Shown here in pieces: positions 8,109 through 16,762 of a DNA stretch of 37,976 bases (position 1 is the first letter of the stretch; every line of letters begins with the position of its first letter). The notes beneath the pieces were generated by a model, which saw only the letters and a list, made by a program, of their open reading frames with translations, did not search any database and was not told the origin of the DNA. The position numbers and the translations under genes are program-made. The stretch spans positions 1 to 37,976 of the forward strand of contig CAZPCV010000006.1 of the NCBI GenBank assembly GCA_964585245.1, written 5' to 3'. Source of the stretch: CAZEDL01 sp964585245. GTDB lineage: Bacteria; Patescibacteriota; Patescibacteriia; Magasanikbacterales; GWA2-37-8.

Positions 8109-9008
8109 ATGTATAACCCCAAAAACAAACCTGTCACTCCCGTTGAAACTACTACCGAGCTAAAATCAGGCATTGTTACGCTGATCGGCCGTTCTAACGC
8201 CGGAAAATCTACGTTGCTTAATACGCTGGTGGGTACTAAAATCGCGGCTGTCACCGACAAGCCGCAAACTACCCGGAATAATATCCACGGAATTTTGAAT
8301 CATGCTCGCGGCCAGATCGTGTTTGTAGACACGCCCGGGGTTTTCAAACAGACGGGTAACGTGCTGTCCGGACAACTAGTGAAAACCGTCCACGAAGCCA
8401 TGCAGGATATCGATGTTGCAGTGTATGTCTGCGACCCCACCAAAATTATTGGGGCCGAAGAACGCTCGATTCTGGCACTGCTTCGTTCCAGCCGAGCCAA
8501 AAAAATAATGGTTATTAATAAATCAGATTTGCCGGAGCGGGATAAAACCCACCTGGAAGATTACCTGGCTTTAAGCGCAGATTTTGACGCTCATTTTGAA
8601 TTATCGGCGCTCAAAAACCGTCATATTCAACCGTTTGTAGAGCGCGTACTGGATTTACTCCCAGTCGGAGAGCCATTATACCCGCCAGATCAACTGACTA
8701 ATATTGATAAAAATTTTTGGATATCTGAATTAATCAGGGAAAAGGTGTTTTTGGCACTGCGTAAAGAAGTGCCCTATACCACTCAAGTAGAAATACTCTC
8801 TACCGAAGATAAGCCTGACGTATTTGTGGTGAACGCCATGGTGTATACATACGATAAACGTTATAAAAAAATGATTGTCGGAGCAGGCGGGCGGGCGATC
8901 AAAGAGATTGGTATTGCAGCGCGCAAAGAACTAGAACAAGCCCTTAATAAAAAAGTATTTTTGGATCTGAATGTTGAGGCCGACAAGCATTGGATAGATC
9001 GATTGTAA
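8109..9008 (+). CDS. era: GTPase Era
   Basis: This is a 299-residue GTP-binding protein. G1 is GRSNAGKST (27-35), the switch region is DKPQTTR, G3 is DTPG (74-77) and G4 is NKSD (137-140). It is followed by a C-terminal KH-type RNA-binding domain with the loop GAGGRAIKEIG (258-268). Era binds the 3' end of 16S rRNA and helps mature the small subunit. About 20 extra residues precede the GTPase domain. It is a single gene between divergent rplI and convergent ctpA-like genes, ending in a strong terminator. Confidence 0.95.
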   Translation: MYNPKNKPVTPVETTTELKSGIVTLIGRSNAGKSTLLNTLVGTKIAAVTDKPQTTRNNIHGILNHARGQIVFVDTPGVFKQTGNVLSGQLVKTVHEAMQDIDVAVYVCDPTKIIGAEERSILALLRSSRAKKIMVINKSDLPERDKTHLEDYLALSADFDAHFELSALKNRHIQPFVERVLDLLPVGEPLYPPDQLTNIDKNFWISELIREKVFLALRKEVPYTTQVEILSTEDKPDVFVVNAMVYTYDKRYKKMIVGAGGRAIKEIGIAARKELEQALNKKVFLDLNVEADKHWIDRL

Positions 9009-9030
9009 TTTCCCATCATTCGAAACTAAA

Positions 9031-9059
9031 AAACCACCGGCTCTAAACCGGTGGTTTTT
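9031..9059. terminator. Bidirectional terminator between era and the S41 protease gene
   Basis: A perfect 10-bp stem AAACCACCGG (9031-9040) / CCGGTGGTTT (9048-9057) with a 7-nt loop has a T run on the plus side and an A run on the minus side. It can therefore stop transcripts from both convergent genes. Confidence 0.9.
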
Positions 9060-9077
9060 ATTATGCATGTGTTTACT

Positions 9078-10340
9078 TTATTTTGCTTTTACTACTTCAA
9101 GCGCTTTATCCAGCAATTTGTCTTGTCCAATTTTTTCATGCTCCCAGTCTTCTTTGATTTCGACATCGGGTTTAATTCCTTCTTTATTGATATTTTTGCC
9201 CGAAGGAGTAAACCACTCCGCGACGGTGAGTTTTAAAGCCGAACCATCAGGAAACTGTTGATAATCCTGGACCGAACCTTTACCGAATGTTTTCTCTCCC
9301 ACAATGGTAGCTTCATGATAATCCTGCAGCGCTCCAGCGACGATTTCTGAGGCTGAGGCCGAACCACGATTTACTAAAATTACAGTTTTAATTCCAGTTA
9401 AAGGATGGCTGCCCGAAGAGCGATGTTCTTGGGCATAGCCATTGATTCCTTTTTCGCTCACAATAATTCCATTTCTTACCCAGGCACTACTCATTTCTAC
9501 CGCACTGTCCAAATAACCGCCCGGATTATTGCGCAAATCAATGACAATGCCTTTGACTTGACGTTTTTGCAAGTCTTTTATCGCCTCATTAAACTGAGGC
9601 ATCATCACATCATTAAATTGCATGATACGTATATAGGCGATATTGCCTGGCTTATAGCTGGCAATCACAGCTGGCACATTAATTTTGGCTCGGATAATGG
9701 TATACTCTTTAGGCTTTTCCTGTCCATCACGCAAGATAGATAAGGTTACCGCCGTTCCCTCTTTACCCCGGATCTTGCTTACGGCTACACCAGTATCCAT
9801 ACCCTCGGTACTTTCTTTGTTAATTGATAGTATTTTATCCCCTGCTTTCAAACCACCTTTTTCTGCTGGGGTATTGGGCAGAGGCGCAACAATCAAGAGC
9901 TGCCCGTTTTTAAGCCCAATTTCCGCACCAATACCTTCTAATTCACCTGATAAATCTTTGCTAAATTTGTCAGCGGCTTGCGGCGGAAAATACATTGAAT
10001 ACGGATCATTTAGCGAAGCAACCAACCCTTGCGTGGCACCATAGAATAAATCAACATCTTTTACCGGCTGTTTGACATAGCTCTTTTTGATACGATCCCA
10101 CACTGCCCAAAATTGATTAAAATCAACCTGATCTGTAGCAGAAAATGAACGATTCACTAGTATGGTAGAAGTAACAAGCTGATTTTCGCCAGCAATGGTT
10201 ACCTGCGGCTTGAGTTGCCAATTGCGTCCGATGAATATACCAGCTCCAAGTGTCAAAACCAAGGCAGCTAGGGCTCCATAGGTGCCCAAATACTGACGGG
10301 CACGAACATTTGACGGAGAGGATGAAGTGATGGGTTCCAT
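9078..10340 (-). CDS. C-terminal processing peptidase (S41 family, CtpA/CtpB-like)
   Basis: This 420-residue protein has one N-terminal membrane anchor (about 20-38), an N-terminal helical part, a PDZ domain (about 133-205, with NTPAEKGGLKAGDKILSIN) and the S41 catalytic domain. The Ser-Lys dyad is seen as Ser329 in GSASASE and Lys354 in TFGKG, 25 residues apart as in known CtpB/Prc enzymes. DLRNNPGGYLDSAVE is the conserved strand before the Ser. It cleaves C-terminal tails of extracytoplasmic proteins. It lies 26 nt downstream of the murA-like gene and is probably co-transcribed, which fits a role in envelope maintenance. Confidence 0.93.
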   Translation of the reverse strand: MEPITSSSPSNVRARQYLGTYGALAALVLTLGAGIFIGRNWQLKPQVTIAGENQLVTSTILVNRSFSATDQVDFNQFWAVWDRIKKSYVKQPVKDVDLFYGATQGLVASLNDPYSMYFPPQAADKFSKDLSGELEGIGAEIGLKNGQLLIVAPLPNTPAEKGGLKAGDKILSINKESTEGMDTGVAVSKIRGKEGTAVTLSILRDGQEKPKEYTIIRAKINVPAVIASYKPGNIAYIRIMQFNDVMMPQFNEAIKDLQKRQVKGIVIDLRNNPGGYLDSAVEMSSAWVRNGIIVSEKGINGYAQEHRSSGSHPLTGIKTVILVNRGSASASEIVAGALQDYHEATIVGEKTFGKGSVQDYQQFPDGSALKLTVAEWFTPSGKNINKEGIKPDVEIKEDWEHEKIGQDKLLDKALEVVKAK

Positions 10341-10366
10341 AGTATTTACAAAAATAAGTAGGATTA

Positions 10367-11674
10367 TTATTGATGGTGTACAGTAATATCGGCACCTGCT
10401 GCATTTAAAGTTTCGTATAAATTTTCATAACCCCGCTCAATCATAGCCGTTTGCCGAAGAACTGATTTACCTTTGGCAGCCAGCATGCAGATCAAGACAT
10501 TCACAGCCGGGCGTAGAGCGGGAGGGCAAATCACTTCATTAGCGGTCAATTTCGTTGGTCCTTCTACCCACAAACGGTGTGGATCGAGCAGTGTAATTTT
10601 GGCGCCTAATTTCTGTAGTTCTAGACTATATACCGCTCGATTTTCATACGCCCAATCGTGAACCAGGGTCCGCCCTTTGGCTTGGGTTAAAATAGGTACA
10701 AATAGCGGCAAATTATCAATATTAAGGCCGGGAAACGGACGCCCATATATTTTATCAGGAAGCTCATGTAATTGACTAGGTGTGAGGGTGATATCAACAA
10801 TTTTAAAGTGTCCGTTTTTTGAACGCCGTTCGTTACTAAGGGTAAACTTCTGCCCCATTATTTCCAGTTTGCATAATTCCAATTCCAAAAACTCTAACGG
10901 ACAGTTGTTGATAGTTAGGGTTGAATGGGTAGCGATTGCGGCCGAAATATAGGTCATGGCAACAATCGGATCAGGCATAATCGGGTAACGTGCTACGGCG
11001 CGCAGCTTTTCTACTCCAGTAATCACGAGTGTAGTTGTGCCAATACCTTTTATTTTTGCGCCACATTTTTCTAAAAAGTAACATAGATCCTGCACCATAT
11101 AATTGGCTGAGGCCATTTTGATGGTGGTCGTGCCTTTGGCCAGTACGGCGGCTACAACGGCATTTTCTGTAGCGGCATCACCTGATTCATACATGACAAT
11201 ATTCGCGGCTGTGAGCGGATGCCGGGCAGTGACTTCGTAGTATTCATCTCGTGAAATCACATCAATGCCAAAGTTGCGCAACGCATACCAGTGTGGACGT
11301 ACGGTTCGCTGGCCTAAATGGCAACCGCCAGATTTATAAACGCGGAAATGTTTACTGCGGGCACCCAGCGCCCCGGCTAGTAGTAACGAAGCACGCATGC
11401 TTTTACAAACGGCGCGATCAATATTTTCTAAATCGAGTTTGCCTCCGGCATCGAGTGTAAGGGTGCGCGGTGATGGACGTTCGATCTTGACACCAATGCT
11501 TCCTAGCAACTCGATCATACGCTCCACTTCTTCAATCCGGGGAACATCAGTTAACGTCACCGGTTCTTGAAGTAATAGACAGGCCGCCATAATAGCAATA
11601 GCTGAATTTTTATTCGGCTGATTTTCAATGGTACCTGTCAATTTCTTTCCTCCGTTAATTACCAAGTAAGACAT
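10367..11674 (-). CDS. murA: UDP-N-acetylglucosamine 1-carboxyvinyltransferase (MurA-like, divergent)
   Basis: This 435-residue protein has the repeated inside-out barrel of EPSP synthase-like enzymes. Key MurA features are kept: Lys22-Asn23 in PNKNS, Arg94 in MRASLL, Cys118 in SGGC (the PEP-binding and fosfomycin-target Cys), and the C-terminal IERGYE arginine. MurA transfers enolpyruvate from PEP to UDP-GlcNAc, the first committed peptidoglycan step. The active-site loop is unusual: the typical PGGCxIGxRPxDxH reads SGGCHLGQRTVRPH here, losing the Asp. It may be the only MurA or a paralogue; the window does not tell. Length is slightly above the usual 417-430. Confidence 0.85.
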   Translation of the reverse strand: MSYLVINGGKKLTGTIENQPNKNSAIAIMAACLLLQEPVTLTDVPRIEEVERMIELLGSIGVKIERPSPRTLTLDAGGKLDLENIDRAVCKSMRASLLLAGALGARSKHFRVYKSGGCHLGQRTVRPHWYALRNFGIDVISRDEYYEVTARHPLTAANIVMYESGDAATENAVVAAVLAKGTTTIKMASANYMVQDLCYFLEKCGAKIKGIGTTTLVITGVEKLRAVARYPIMPDPIVAMTYISAAIATHSTLTINNCPLEFLELELCKLEIMGQKFTLSNERRSKNGHFKIVDITLTPSQLHELPDKIYGRPFPGLNIDNLPLFVPILTQAKGRTLVHDWAYENRAVYSLELQKLGAKITLLDPHRLWVEGPTKLTANEVICPPALRPAVNVLICMLAAKGKSVLRQTAMIERGYENLYETLNAAGADITVHHQ

Positions 11675-11750
11675 ACCAGAAGTTTTTTAAATAATCTCTA
11701 GATAGTAAACGGTTGTTTTTCTTTAAAATACTTGTCAAAAACGCATTTTC

Positions 11751-11780
11751 TTGAAATACTAGTATACTACTGGGTATATA
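11751..11780 (+). promoter_or_regulatory. Possible promoter of the PEGA-protein gene
   Basis: In the 171-nt divergent gap between murA and the PEGA gene, TTGAAA (11751-11756) is followed after 18 nt by TATATA (11775-11780). A TTGACA on the minus strand (11733-11738) faces murA but has no matching -10 at normal distance. Nothing else is recognisable in this gap. Confidence 0.35.
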
Positions 11781-11845
11781 TTTTAGCAACCACTGTTACC
11801 TGGTTTTCAGGGAGATAGTTTTCCTTAACTTTAAAAACCTTATTT

Positions 11846-13204
11846 GTGGAATACCCCGGCAGTTTTTTATCCAAAAGAATTCGGCACGGCATATTGGCCT
11901 TTTTTGTTACGGCCTTTTTTATTATCGCACCTTTAATCGTCTTGTATACCGTGGGCTACCGATATGACTGGAAAAATGGTCTGCTTCGAGAAACCGGCTC
12001 CATCAGCATTGATGTCCAGCCCACTAGCGCGTCTGTGTTTATTAATGAGCAAAAATTAAAAGAAAAAATTCCTATTCGTTTAAACACGGTGACACCTAAT
12101 CGGTATCAAGTGAAGTTTACCGCGCCTGGTTTTTATGAATGGGGCAGAGAAATTATCGTCGGTAACAAGCAAACAACCTACCTCAAGGATATTATTTTGT
12201 TAAAAAAATCGGAACCACACCTGATGGTCAGTGGCACTCTAAAAATAATAGAACTCTCAAGTGACGGACAATTTTTGCTTTATGCGAATAGGGTAAAAGA
12301 TACTCAAGAAATTAAGCTTCATAGTTTAAAAACTGAAATTGATACAGTGGTTTTAACTACTTCTGCCACCACTACTGTGCATGCAGCCTGGGCGAAAAAA
12401 AATAATTATTTCGCTCTTATTGCCGGCGAATCCCCCAATCTGACTGTTCGATTGGGGGCAGCCGATCGACCGACCGAGCTGTGGAATCCGGCCTTTGCCG
12501 GCAATCCCATCGAGCGCTGGCAATGGAAAGAAAGCTCCAACCCGGAATTTATATTTAGCACTAAAGCCGGACTGTTCAGCGCTTCCCCAAACACCGCACA
12601 TATTACCCAATTAAGCAGCGATCACTTTGAACAGTGGCACTTTGAGGGCTCCGAGCTGTGGACTATGCATTTTTCCACGAGTAGTCGCGAATGGGGTGTC
12701 ACTCAAGATCGACTTGGGTTTAATCGTTTTTTTGCCTCCGTGCCCGCACAATTACCTGAAGCCGGTTCACTCACCGACTGTAAATGCGAATTAGTCCATG
12801 CGTATAATGGCACCGTTATTATCCAGTCCTCGGCTAATTCTTTTCTAATCGTAACTACAGGCCACCGTTTTACCGTTCCGGCAGAAAAATGGTACCTCTC
12901 TCCTCATAATAAGTGGTTGCTCTTGTGGACTCCGTGGGAAATTTGGGCCTATACTCAAGACCAAAATCCCTATGTGTTAAACAGATCGGGGGAATATGTC
13001 GACAGTGTTCAGGCAATCGATGAATTTAATACTCTAGCGCTAGCCGGTAAAAAAGGAGTTGCAGCCTTTTTTCCTTACTATTTGGTCAGCAACAAGCTAC
13101 TGGCAGATGAGACAGCTTCCTTGGCAATAGATGAAAAGGCGCGCATCATATACGGTACCGGACAGATTAACGGCAATCAGGGCTTATGGAAACTTGAATA
13201 CTAA
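11846..13204 (+). CDS. PEGA-domain membrane-anchored protein
   Basis: This 452-residue protein uses a GTG start; no ATG precedes the membrane helix (about 17-38), so GTG is the best start. A PEGA-type beta domain follows (about 48-115), with SISIDVQPTSASVFINEQ and YQVKFTAPGFYEW, the usual short beta-sandwich of surface-associated proteins. The remaining ~330 residues are beta-rich with repeated strand-turn units (for example FLLYANR, FALIAGE, WLLLWTPWE) and could form a propeller, but no named family is recognised. It is likely an extracytoplasmic protein tethered by its N-terminus. It is followed 8 nt later by an RNase H gene, with no functional link evident. Confidence 0.75.
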   Translation: MEYPGSFLSKRIRHGILAFFVTAFFIIAPLIVLYTVGYRYDWKNGLLRETGSISIDVQPTSASVFINEQKLKEKIPIRLNTVTPNRYQVKFTAPGFYEWGREIIVGNKQTTYLKDIILLKKSEPHLMVSGTLKIIELSSDGQFLLYANRVKDTQEIKLHSLKTEIDTVVLTTSATTTVHAAWAKKNNYFALIAGESPNLTVRLGAADRPTELWNPAFAGNPIERWQWKESSNPEFIFSTKAGLFSASPNTAHITQLSSDHFEQWHFEGSELWTMHFSTSSREWGVTQDRLGFNRFFASVPAQLPEAGSLTDCKCELVHAYNGTVIIQSSANSFLIVTTGHRFTVPAEKWYLSPHNKWLLLWTPWEIWAYTQDQNPYVLNRSGEYVDSVQAIDEFNTLALAGKKGVAAFFPYYLVSNKLLADETASLAIDEKARIIYGTGQINGNQGLWKLEY

Positions 13205-13212
13205 CTTACTCT

Positions 13213-13614
13213 ATGAAATTAATTACCTTTACTGATGGCGGTGCGCGTGGCAATCCGGGGCCAGCCGCCGCGGGAGTGGTTATCAAAGATAACGATGGGA
13301 AAATAGTAGAAAATTTTGGCAAACACCTAGGCTCTCAAACAAATAATTTTGCCGAGTACATAGCTTTAATTTTGGCTTTAACACGAGCGAAAGAATTGGG
13401 GGCGACCGAAGTGGAGTGCTTTCTCGACAGTGAGCTCGTGGTAAAGCAAATGCGCCGTGAGTACAAGGTAAAAGAAGCTACCTTGCAGAAACTGTGGCTG
13501 CAAGCCTGGAATCTGGCTGCAACTTTTAAAAAAATCACTTACAATCATGTACCACGCGCTCAAAACAAGCTTGCTGATGCCGAGGTCAACAAAACGCTTG
13601 ATGCTCTGAGCTAA
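13213..13614 (+). CDS. Ribonuclease HI family protein
   Basis: This 133-residue protein has the RNase H fold acidic residues in order: Asp8 in FTDGGARGNPG, Glu48 in NNFAEYIAL, Asp72 in FLDSELVV and Asp121 in NKLADAEVN. These give the DEDD set for two-metal cleavage of RNA in RNA:DNA hybrids. It lacks the basic handle of E. coli RnhA and resembles the shorter YpdQ/archaeal-type RNase HI (reverse-transcriptase-like) proteins. It sits in an apparent two-gene operon behind the PEGA gene and ends just before a strong terminator. Confidence 0.9.
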   Translation: MKLITFTDGGARGNPGPAAAGVVIKDNDGKIVENFGKHLGSQTNNFAEYIALILALTRAKELGATEVECFLDSELVVKQMRREYKVKEATLQKLWLQAWNLAATFKKITYNHVPRAQNKLADAEVNKTLDALS

Positions 13615-13628
13615 ACCCAAAAAAATTA

Positions 13629-13668
13629 AAATACATCCTAGTCATTTTGACTAGGATGTATTTTTTAT
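13629..13668. terminator. Bidirectional terminator after the RNase H gene
   Basis: A 16-bp perfect stem (13629-13644 with 13648-13663) and a 3-nt loop are flanked by A-rich sequence on the left and a T run on the right. It serves the convergent RNase H and DUF5667 genes. Confidence 0.9.
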
Positions 13669-14465
13669 TAGTCCTTTTTATCATTTTTCTCTGCAGAGGG
13701 ATGACGCAGTATTCTTATTTTACTTCTCAGTTTCTGCAAGAGAGGTCGGGGAGAATCAAAAAATAGGGTGGTAGAGGCATAAATTGTAGTGGTATTGCTA
13801 CTCGACACTCCAGCTGTGGTAGTGGAAGCAGGATTCCCCCGTGGTGTACCTAAGGTTACATTCACAGCATCAGATGCTTTTTCTATTTTTTCTAGACGCA
13901 TTTTGCTTCTATCCCTATCTTTACTTAAGGCAGGTGAAGCAACACGAGCAGCAGCCCTATTCAGGCGCTGTTCAGCACTACGGCGCAAGCGCAAATTCGC
14001 TCGATTTTCTTTCATTAATAATTGTACATGGGCAGCTAATCTTTCTTCAATTTTAACAATTTCGGATTCAACCCGATCGGTCTTTTGTTGTTTAGACTCT
14101 AACAGGGCCGCTTCCGCTTCACGACGTTTAATTTTCTTTAAATCAAAGGCCACTTTTTGTTCGGGTGTTCGCTGTAGTTTTTCTTCTACGGCTTCGATTT
14201 TTTGTTTGAGGGGGTAGAGCGGAGTGCCCGTAGTTACGGCAGGACTAGTATAAGCGAAGCTGGCCGTGCCAAGACCACCAACTGCCACCACACCTACCAA
14301 GACCGCCATAGCATAACGCCATACTGCTAATGGTTTTTTGACAGTTACTGGATAAAATTCCTGATGCGCCTTCTTCAATTTATTCCAAAGCGCACGTTTA
14401 AAGCGGCTGTCTGGAGCAGTTGCTTTCCGTAGCCGATACCAGTGATAATACTCTCTTAATTTCAT
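13668..14465 (-). CDS. DUF5667-type membrane protein, probable partner of the ECF sigma factor
   Basis: This 265-residue protein has a short cytoplasmic N-terminus (LREYYHWYRLRKA), one membrane helix (about 48-70) and, outside, the motif TSPAVTTGTPLYPLKQKIEAVEEKLQ, which is typical of DUF5667 proteins. A long charged coiled coil (about 88-195) follows, then a Ser/Thr-rich stretch and a basic tail. Its ATG overlaps the sigma-factor stop by 4 nt, so the two are translationally coupled. The arrangement (cytoplasmic N-terminus, one TM helix, external sensor-like coil) suggests an anti-sigma or stress-sensing role. That is inference; no zinc anti-sigma motif is present. Confidence 0.7.
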   Translation of the reverse strand: MKLREYYHWYRLRKATAPDSRFKRALWNKLKKAHQEFYPVTVKKPLAVWRYAMAVLVGVVAVGGLGTASFAYTSPAVTTGTPLYPLKQKIEAVEEKLQRTPEQKVAFDLKKIKRREAEAALLESKQQKTDRVESEIVKIEERLAAHVQLLMKENRANLRLRRSAEQRLNRAAARVASPALSKDRDRSKMRLEKIEKASDAVNVTLGTPRGNPASTTTAGVSSSNTTTIYASTTLFFDSPRPLLQKLRSKIRILRHPSAEKNDKKD

Positions 14466-14974
14466 AGTAAAGTACGCATTTTTTTGATTGCTCTATGAGC
14501 CATAACTTTGACCGCGCCCTCGGTAACCCCTCGTTCTTGGGCAATTTCTAGATAACTATACCCCGCCAGGTAGTGAAAAGTTACCACTTCCTGCTCCTCC
14601 GCGGTCAAACTAGCTAATAATCCTGCCAGCTCCTGGCGGGCAAAAAAAATGCTTTGCTGCTTTTTCCCAGCAGCCAAGAGCCAGGCGTCGTCGCTTTGGA
14701 CATCATAAGAAGTCTCGCTATCCTGGCTGGGGAGCGCTACAGTGGGTTTGGTGTCGCGCCAATGATTGGCTAAATGGTTTTTGGTAATGGTGAGTATCCA
14801 GGCACTGTGGCCGCGGGCTTCGTCAAAACTATCAAAGGCCTTTAGAGCTTTCAGAAAAATATCCGAGACGAGATCCTCGGCCAACGCTTTGTTACCGCCA
14901 ACACGAAAAAAAACAAAGCGGTATACTTTGTCGAAATGTTCGTTATAAAAACGCTCAAAGGATTTTTTATCCAT
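14462..14974 (-). CDS. ECF-type RNA polymerase sigma factor
   Basis: From the ATG at 14974 the product is 170 residues (MDKKSFERFYNEHF). Region 2 is clear (VYRFVFFRVG, AEDLVSDIFLKALKAFDSF), and region 4 ends with a helix-turn-helix (VVTFHYLAGYSYLEIAQERGVTEGAVKVMAHRAIKKMR). The linker between them is short, as in group 4 sigma factors. A TTG 36 nt upstream is rejected because it would lie upstream of the -10 box at 14981-14986. It is coupled to the DUF5667 gene. The promoter looks sigma70-like rather than obviously autoregulated. Confidence 0.9.
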   Translation of the reverse strand: MDKKSFERFYNEHFDKVYRFVFFRVGGNKALAEDLVSDIFLKALKAFDSFDEARGHSAWILTITKNHLANHWRDTKPTVALPSQDSETSYDVQSDDAWLLAAGKKQQSIFFARQELAGLLASLTAEEQEVVTFHYLAGYSYLEIAQERGVTEGAVKVMAHRAIKKMRTLL

Positions 14975-14980
14975 GAAAAA

Positions 14981-15010
14981 AGTATACCACTTGGGTGTGC
15001 TTACATACAA
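14981..15010 (-). promoter_or_regulatory. Promoter of the ECF sigma-DUF5667 pair, probably giving a leaderless mRNA
   Basis: On the minus strand TTGTAT (15005-15010) is followed after 18 nt by TATACT (14981-14986). The -10 ends only 6 nt before the ATG at 14974-14972, so transcription should begin at or beside the start codon, with no Shine-Dalgarno. Confidence 0.55.
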
Positions 15011-15094
15011 CTATCTGACATTCTTGCGCTTTCAAAACCCAAACTATAATTTGAGATTTTGCTTTATCACTTCACTCGTTTTTTCTATTTCGAC

Positions 15095-16198
15095 TTACAA
15101 CTTGCCTTTTAATTCTTCTAACATTTTTTTAGTGTCTCGATTGACTTTTTTAGGTACGATTATTTTTATTTTTACATACTGATCCCCGCGCGTAGTTCGA
15201 CCCAAGTGTGTTATCCCCTTCCCTTTGAGCCGGATTAATTGCCCTGATTCCGTACCTTCGGGCACAATCATTTTTACGGTGCCGTCGAGCGTAGGCACTT
15301 CCACCGTATCCCCCAACACGGCCTGAGGAAAGTTAATCTCCCGTTCCATATACACATCTGCGCCATCTCTTTCAAAGTCTTTGCTCGCTCGGATATGAAC
15401 GGCCACGTATAAATCGCCAGCGGTTCCTCCGTGTGGAGCTGCTTCGCCATGTCCAGATAATCGGATTGATTGCCCATCATCAATACCGGCCGGAATTTTG
15501 ACTTTGGTAGTAGTATTTTTGGAAACAACTCCGTTGCCGCCACAGTGTTTACATTTTTTACTAGGCTGTTCGCCGCGACCCTGACAGGTGGGGCAGGTAG
15601 CCATAGTCTGGATCGTACCCAAAAAGGTACGCTGTTGCTGGGCTACTTGGCCCTGCCCGTGACAGGTAGTACATTTCTCTAATTTACTTCCTGGTTCCGC
15701 ACCACTACCACTACAGACATCACAGGCACTTTGTTTGCGCAGGCTAATGTCTTTTTCTACGCCAAAGGCCGCTTCCTTGAAATCAAGCTCTACATCTACT
15801 TGAATATCATTACCACGAGTTTGACGACGCCCACCGCTGCGCGACCGGCCACCGCCAAACAAATCACCAAAAATATCGCCAAAATCTCCACCACCAAAAT
15901 TAAATTCAAATCCCCCATTGCCACTCTGACCACGGGTAGCACGCATAATGTCTTCCCAATTCATGCCGCCTCCAAAACCGCCCTGCTGCTCAAAATCGCT
16001 GCCGAACTGGTCGTATTTAGCGCGTTTATCTTTGTCGGACAATACCTGATAGGCCTCATTGACTTCTTTGAATTTAGCCTCGTTACCGGTGGGGCGATCG
16101 GGGTGATGTTCCAGTGCGGCTTTTTTGAAGGCTTTTTTTATCTCTTCGGTCGAAGCACTTTTGTCGACACCTAAAATTTTGTAGTAATCTTTGGACAC
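15095..16198 (-). CDS. dnaJ: Chaperone DnaJ
   Basis: This 367-residue type I DnaJ has a J domain (1-70) with HPD at 32-34 and a Gly/Phe-rich region (about 72-125, FGGG repeats). The zinc domain has four CxxCxGxG repeats (CDVCSGSG, CTTCHGQG, CPTCQGRG, CKHCGGNG; about 158-222), and two C-terminal substrate-binding domains follow. It stimulates DnaK ATPase and delivers unfolded substrates. The start codon is GTG (16198), giving MSKDYYKILGV. It is the last gene of the chaperone run, 19 nt after a hypothetical gene. Confidence 0.96.
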   Translation of the reverse strand: MSKDYYKILGVDKSASTEEIKKAFKKAALEHHPDRPTGNEAKFKEVNEAYQVLSDKDKRAKYDQFGSDFEQQGGFGGGMNWEDIMRATRGQSGNGGFEFNFGGGDFGDIFGDLFGGGRSRSGGRRQTRGNDIQVDVELDFKEAAFGVEKDISLRKQSACDVCSGSGAEPGSKLEKCTTCHGQGQVAQQQRTFLGTIQTMATCPTCQGRGEQPSKKCKHCGGNGVVSKNTTTKVKIPAGIDDGQSIRLSGHGEAAPHGGTAGDLYVAVHIRASKDFERDGADVYMEREINFPQAVLGDTVEVPTLDGTVKMIVPEGTESGQLIRLKGKGITHLGRTTRGDQYVKIKIIVPKKVNRDTKKMLEELKGKL

Positions 16199-16217
16199 AA
16201 AATAATTTAATTAAATT

Positions 16218-16706
16218 CTATACCTCATTAATATAGTGAGTAGCAAAATTTGTAGCAATTTCCTTAATTTGTTTGTAAGTTTTTTCACTTTTGCCCATTT
16301 TAAACATACCCAGCGACAAGGATAGCGAACTAATTTTATTTCTAATCCAGGATATCAATACGTTAGGATTTGACTCAGGAGCTGCAACTTCACGTTTTTT
16401 AAAAATACTGCTAAGATTGTCCACCAGAATTTTTATTCTAAAAATAAAATTCTGGTCTTTACTTTTTAGCTCATCAAAAGAAATATTCGCCAATTCCTGC
16501 ATTAAAGAAATATACTCTCTAAAAGCGCGCAAGGTGTCGGAGTCTATCTCATCGCTATTGTGAATAATAGCTAAATCAGCATTCGCTTGAGAAGCGTCAA
16601 TCTTGGTCACTTCTCTATTTGCTTCCAAGAGTTTGTCTAAAATTCTTCTTTCAAAAATAAAATCGACTGTTTCTCCTTGTTGATGGGGCGCACTATCGAT
16701 AGACAT
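16218..16706 (-). CDS. Hypothetical protein between dnaK and dnaJ
   Basis: This 162-residue protein is not recognised. It has no membrane segment and is mostly predicted helical: an N-terminal helix rich in E/R/L (FIFERRILDKLLEANREV), an acidic middle, two amphipathic helices (about 60-105) and a C-terminal stretch containing LSLSLGMFKMGKSEKTYKQI. The ATG at 16706 is clear. It lies between dnaK and dnaJ on the same strand, 19 nt before dnaJ. A terminator-like hairpin precedes it (16731-16755), so it may be transcribed separately from dnaK. Position suggests, but does not show, a link to the Hsp70 system. Confidence 0.6.
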   Translation of the reverse strand: MSIDSAPHQQGETVDFIFERRILDKLLEANREVTKIDASQANADLAIIHNSDEIDSDTLRAFREYISLMQELANISFDELKSKDQNFIFRIKILVDNLSSIFKKREVAAPESNPNVLISWIRNKISSLSLSLGMFKMGKSEKTYKQIKEIATNFATHYINEV

Positions 16707-16730
16707 AGTGAGGAATAAAAAATCTAATGA

Positions 16731-16755
16731 CTAACCCCGACTAGGTCGGGATTAG
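16731..16755 (-). terminator. Probable terminator after dnaK
   Basis: An 11-position stem with one mismatch (16731-16741 with 16745-16755, core CCCGAC/GTCGGG) has a 3-nt loop. On the minus strand a T run follows about 10 nt later, so it is weaker than a classical terminator and may be partial read-through. Confidence 0.55.
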
Positions 16756-16762
16756 CAAATCA

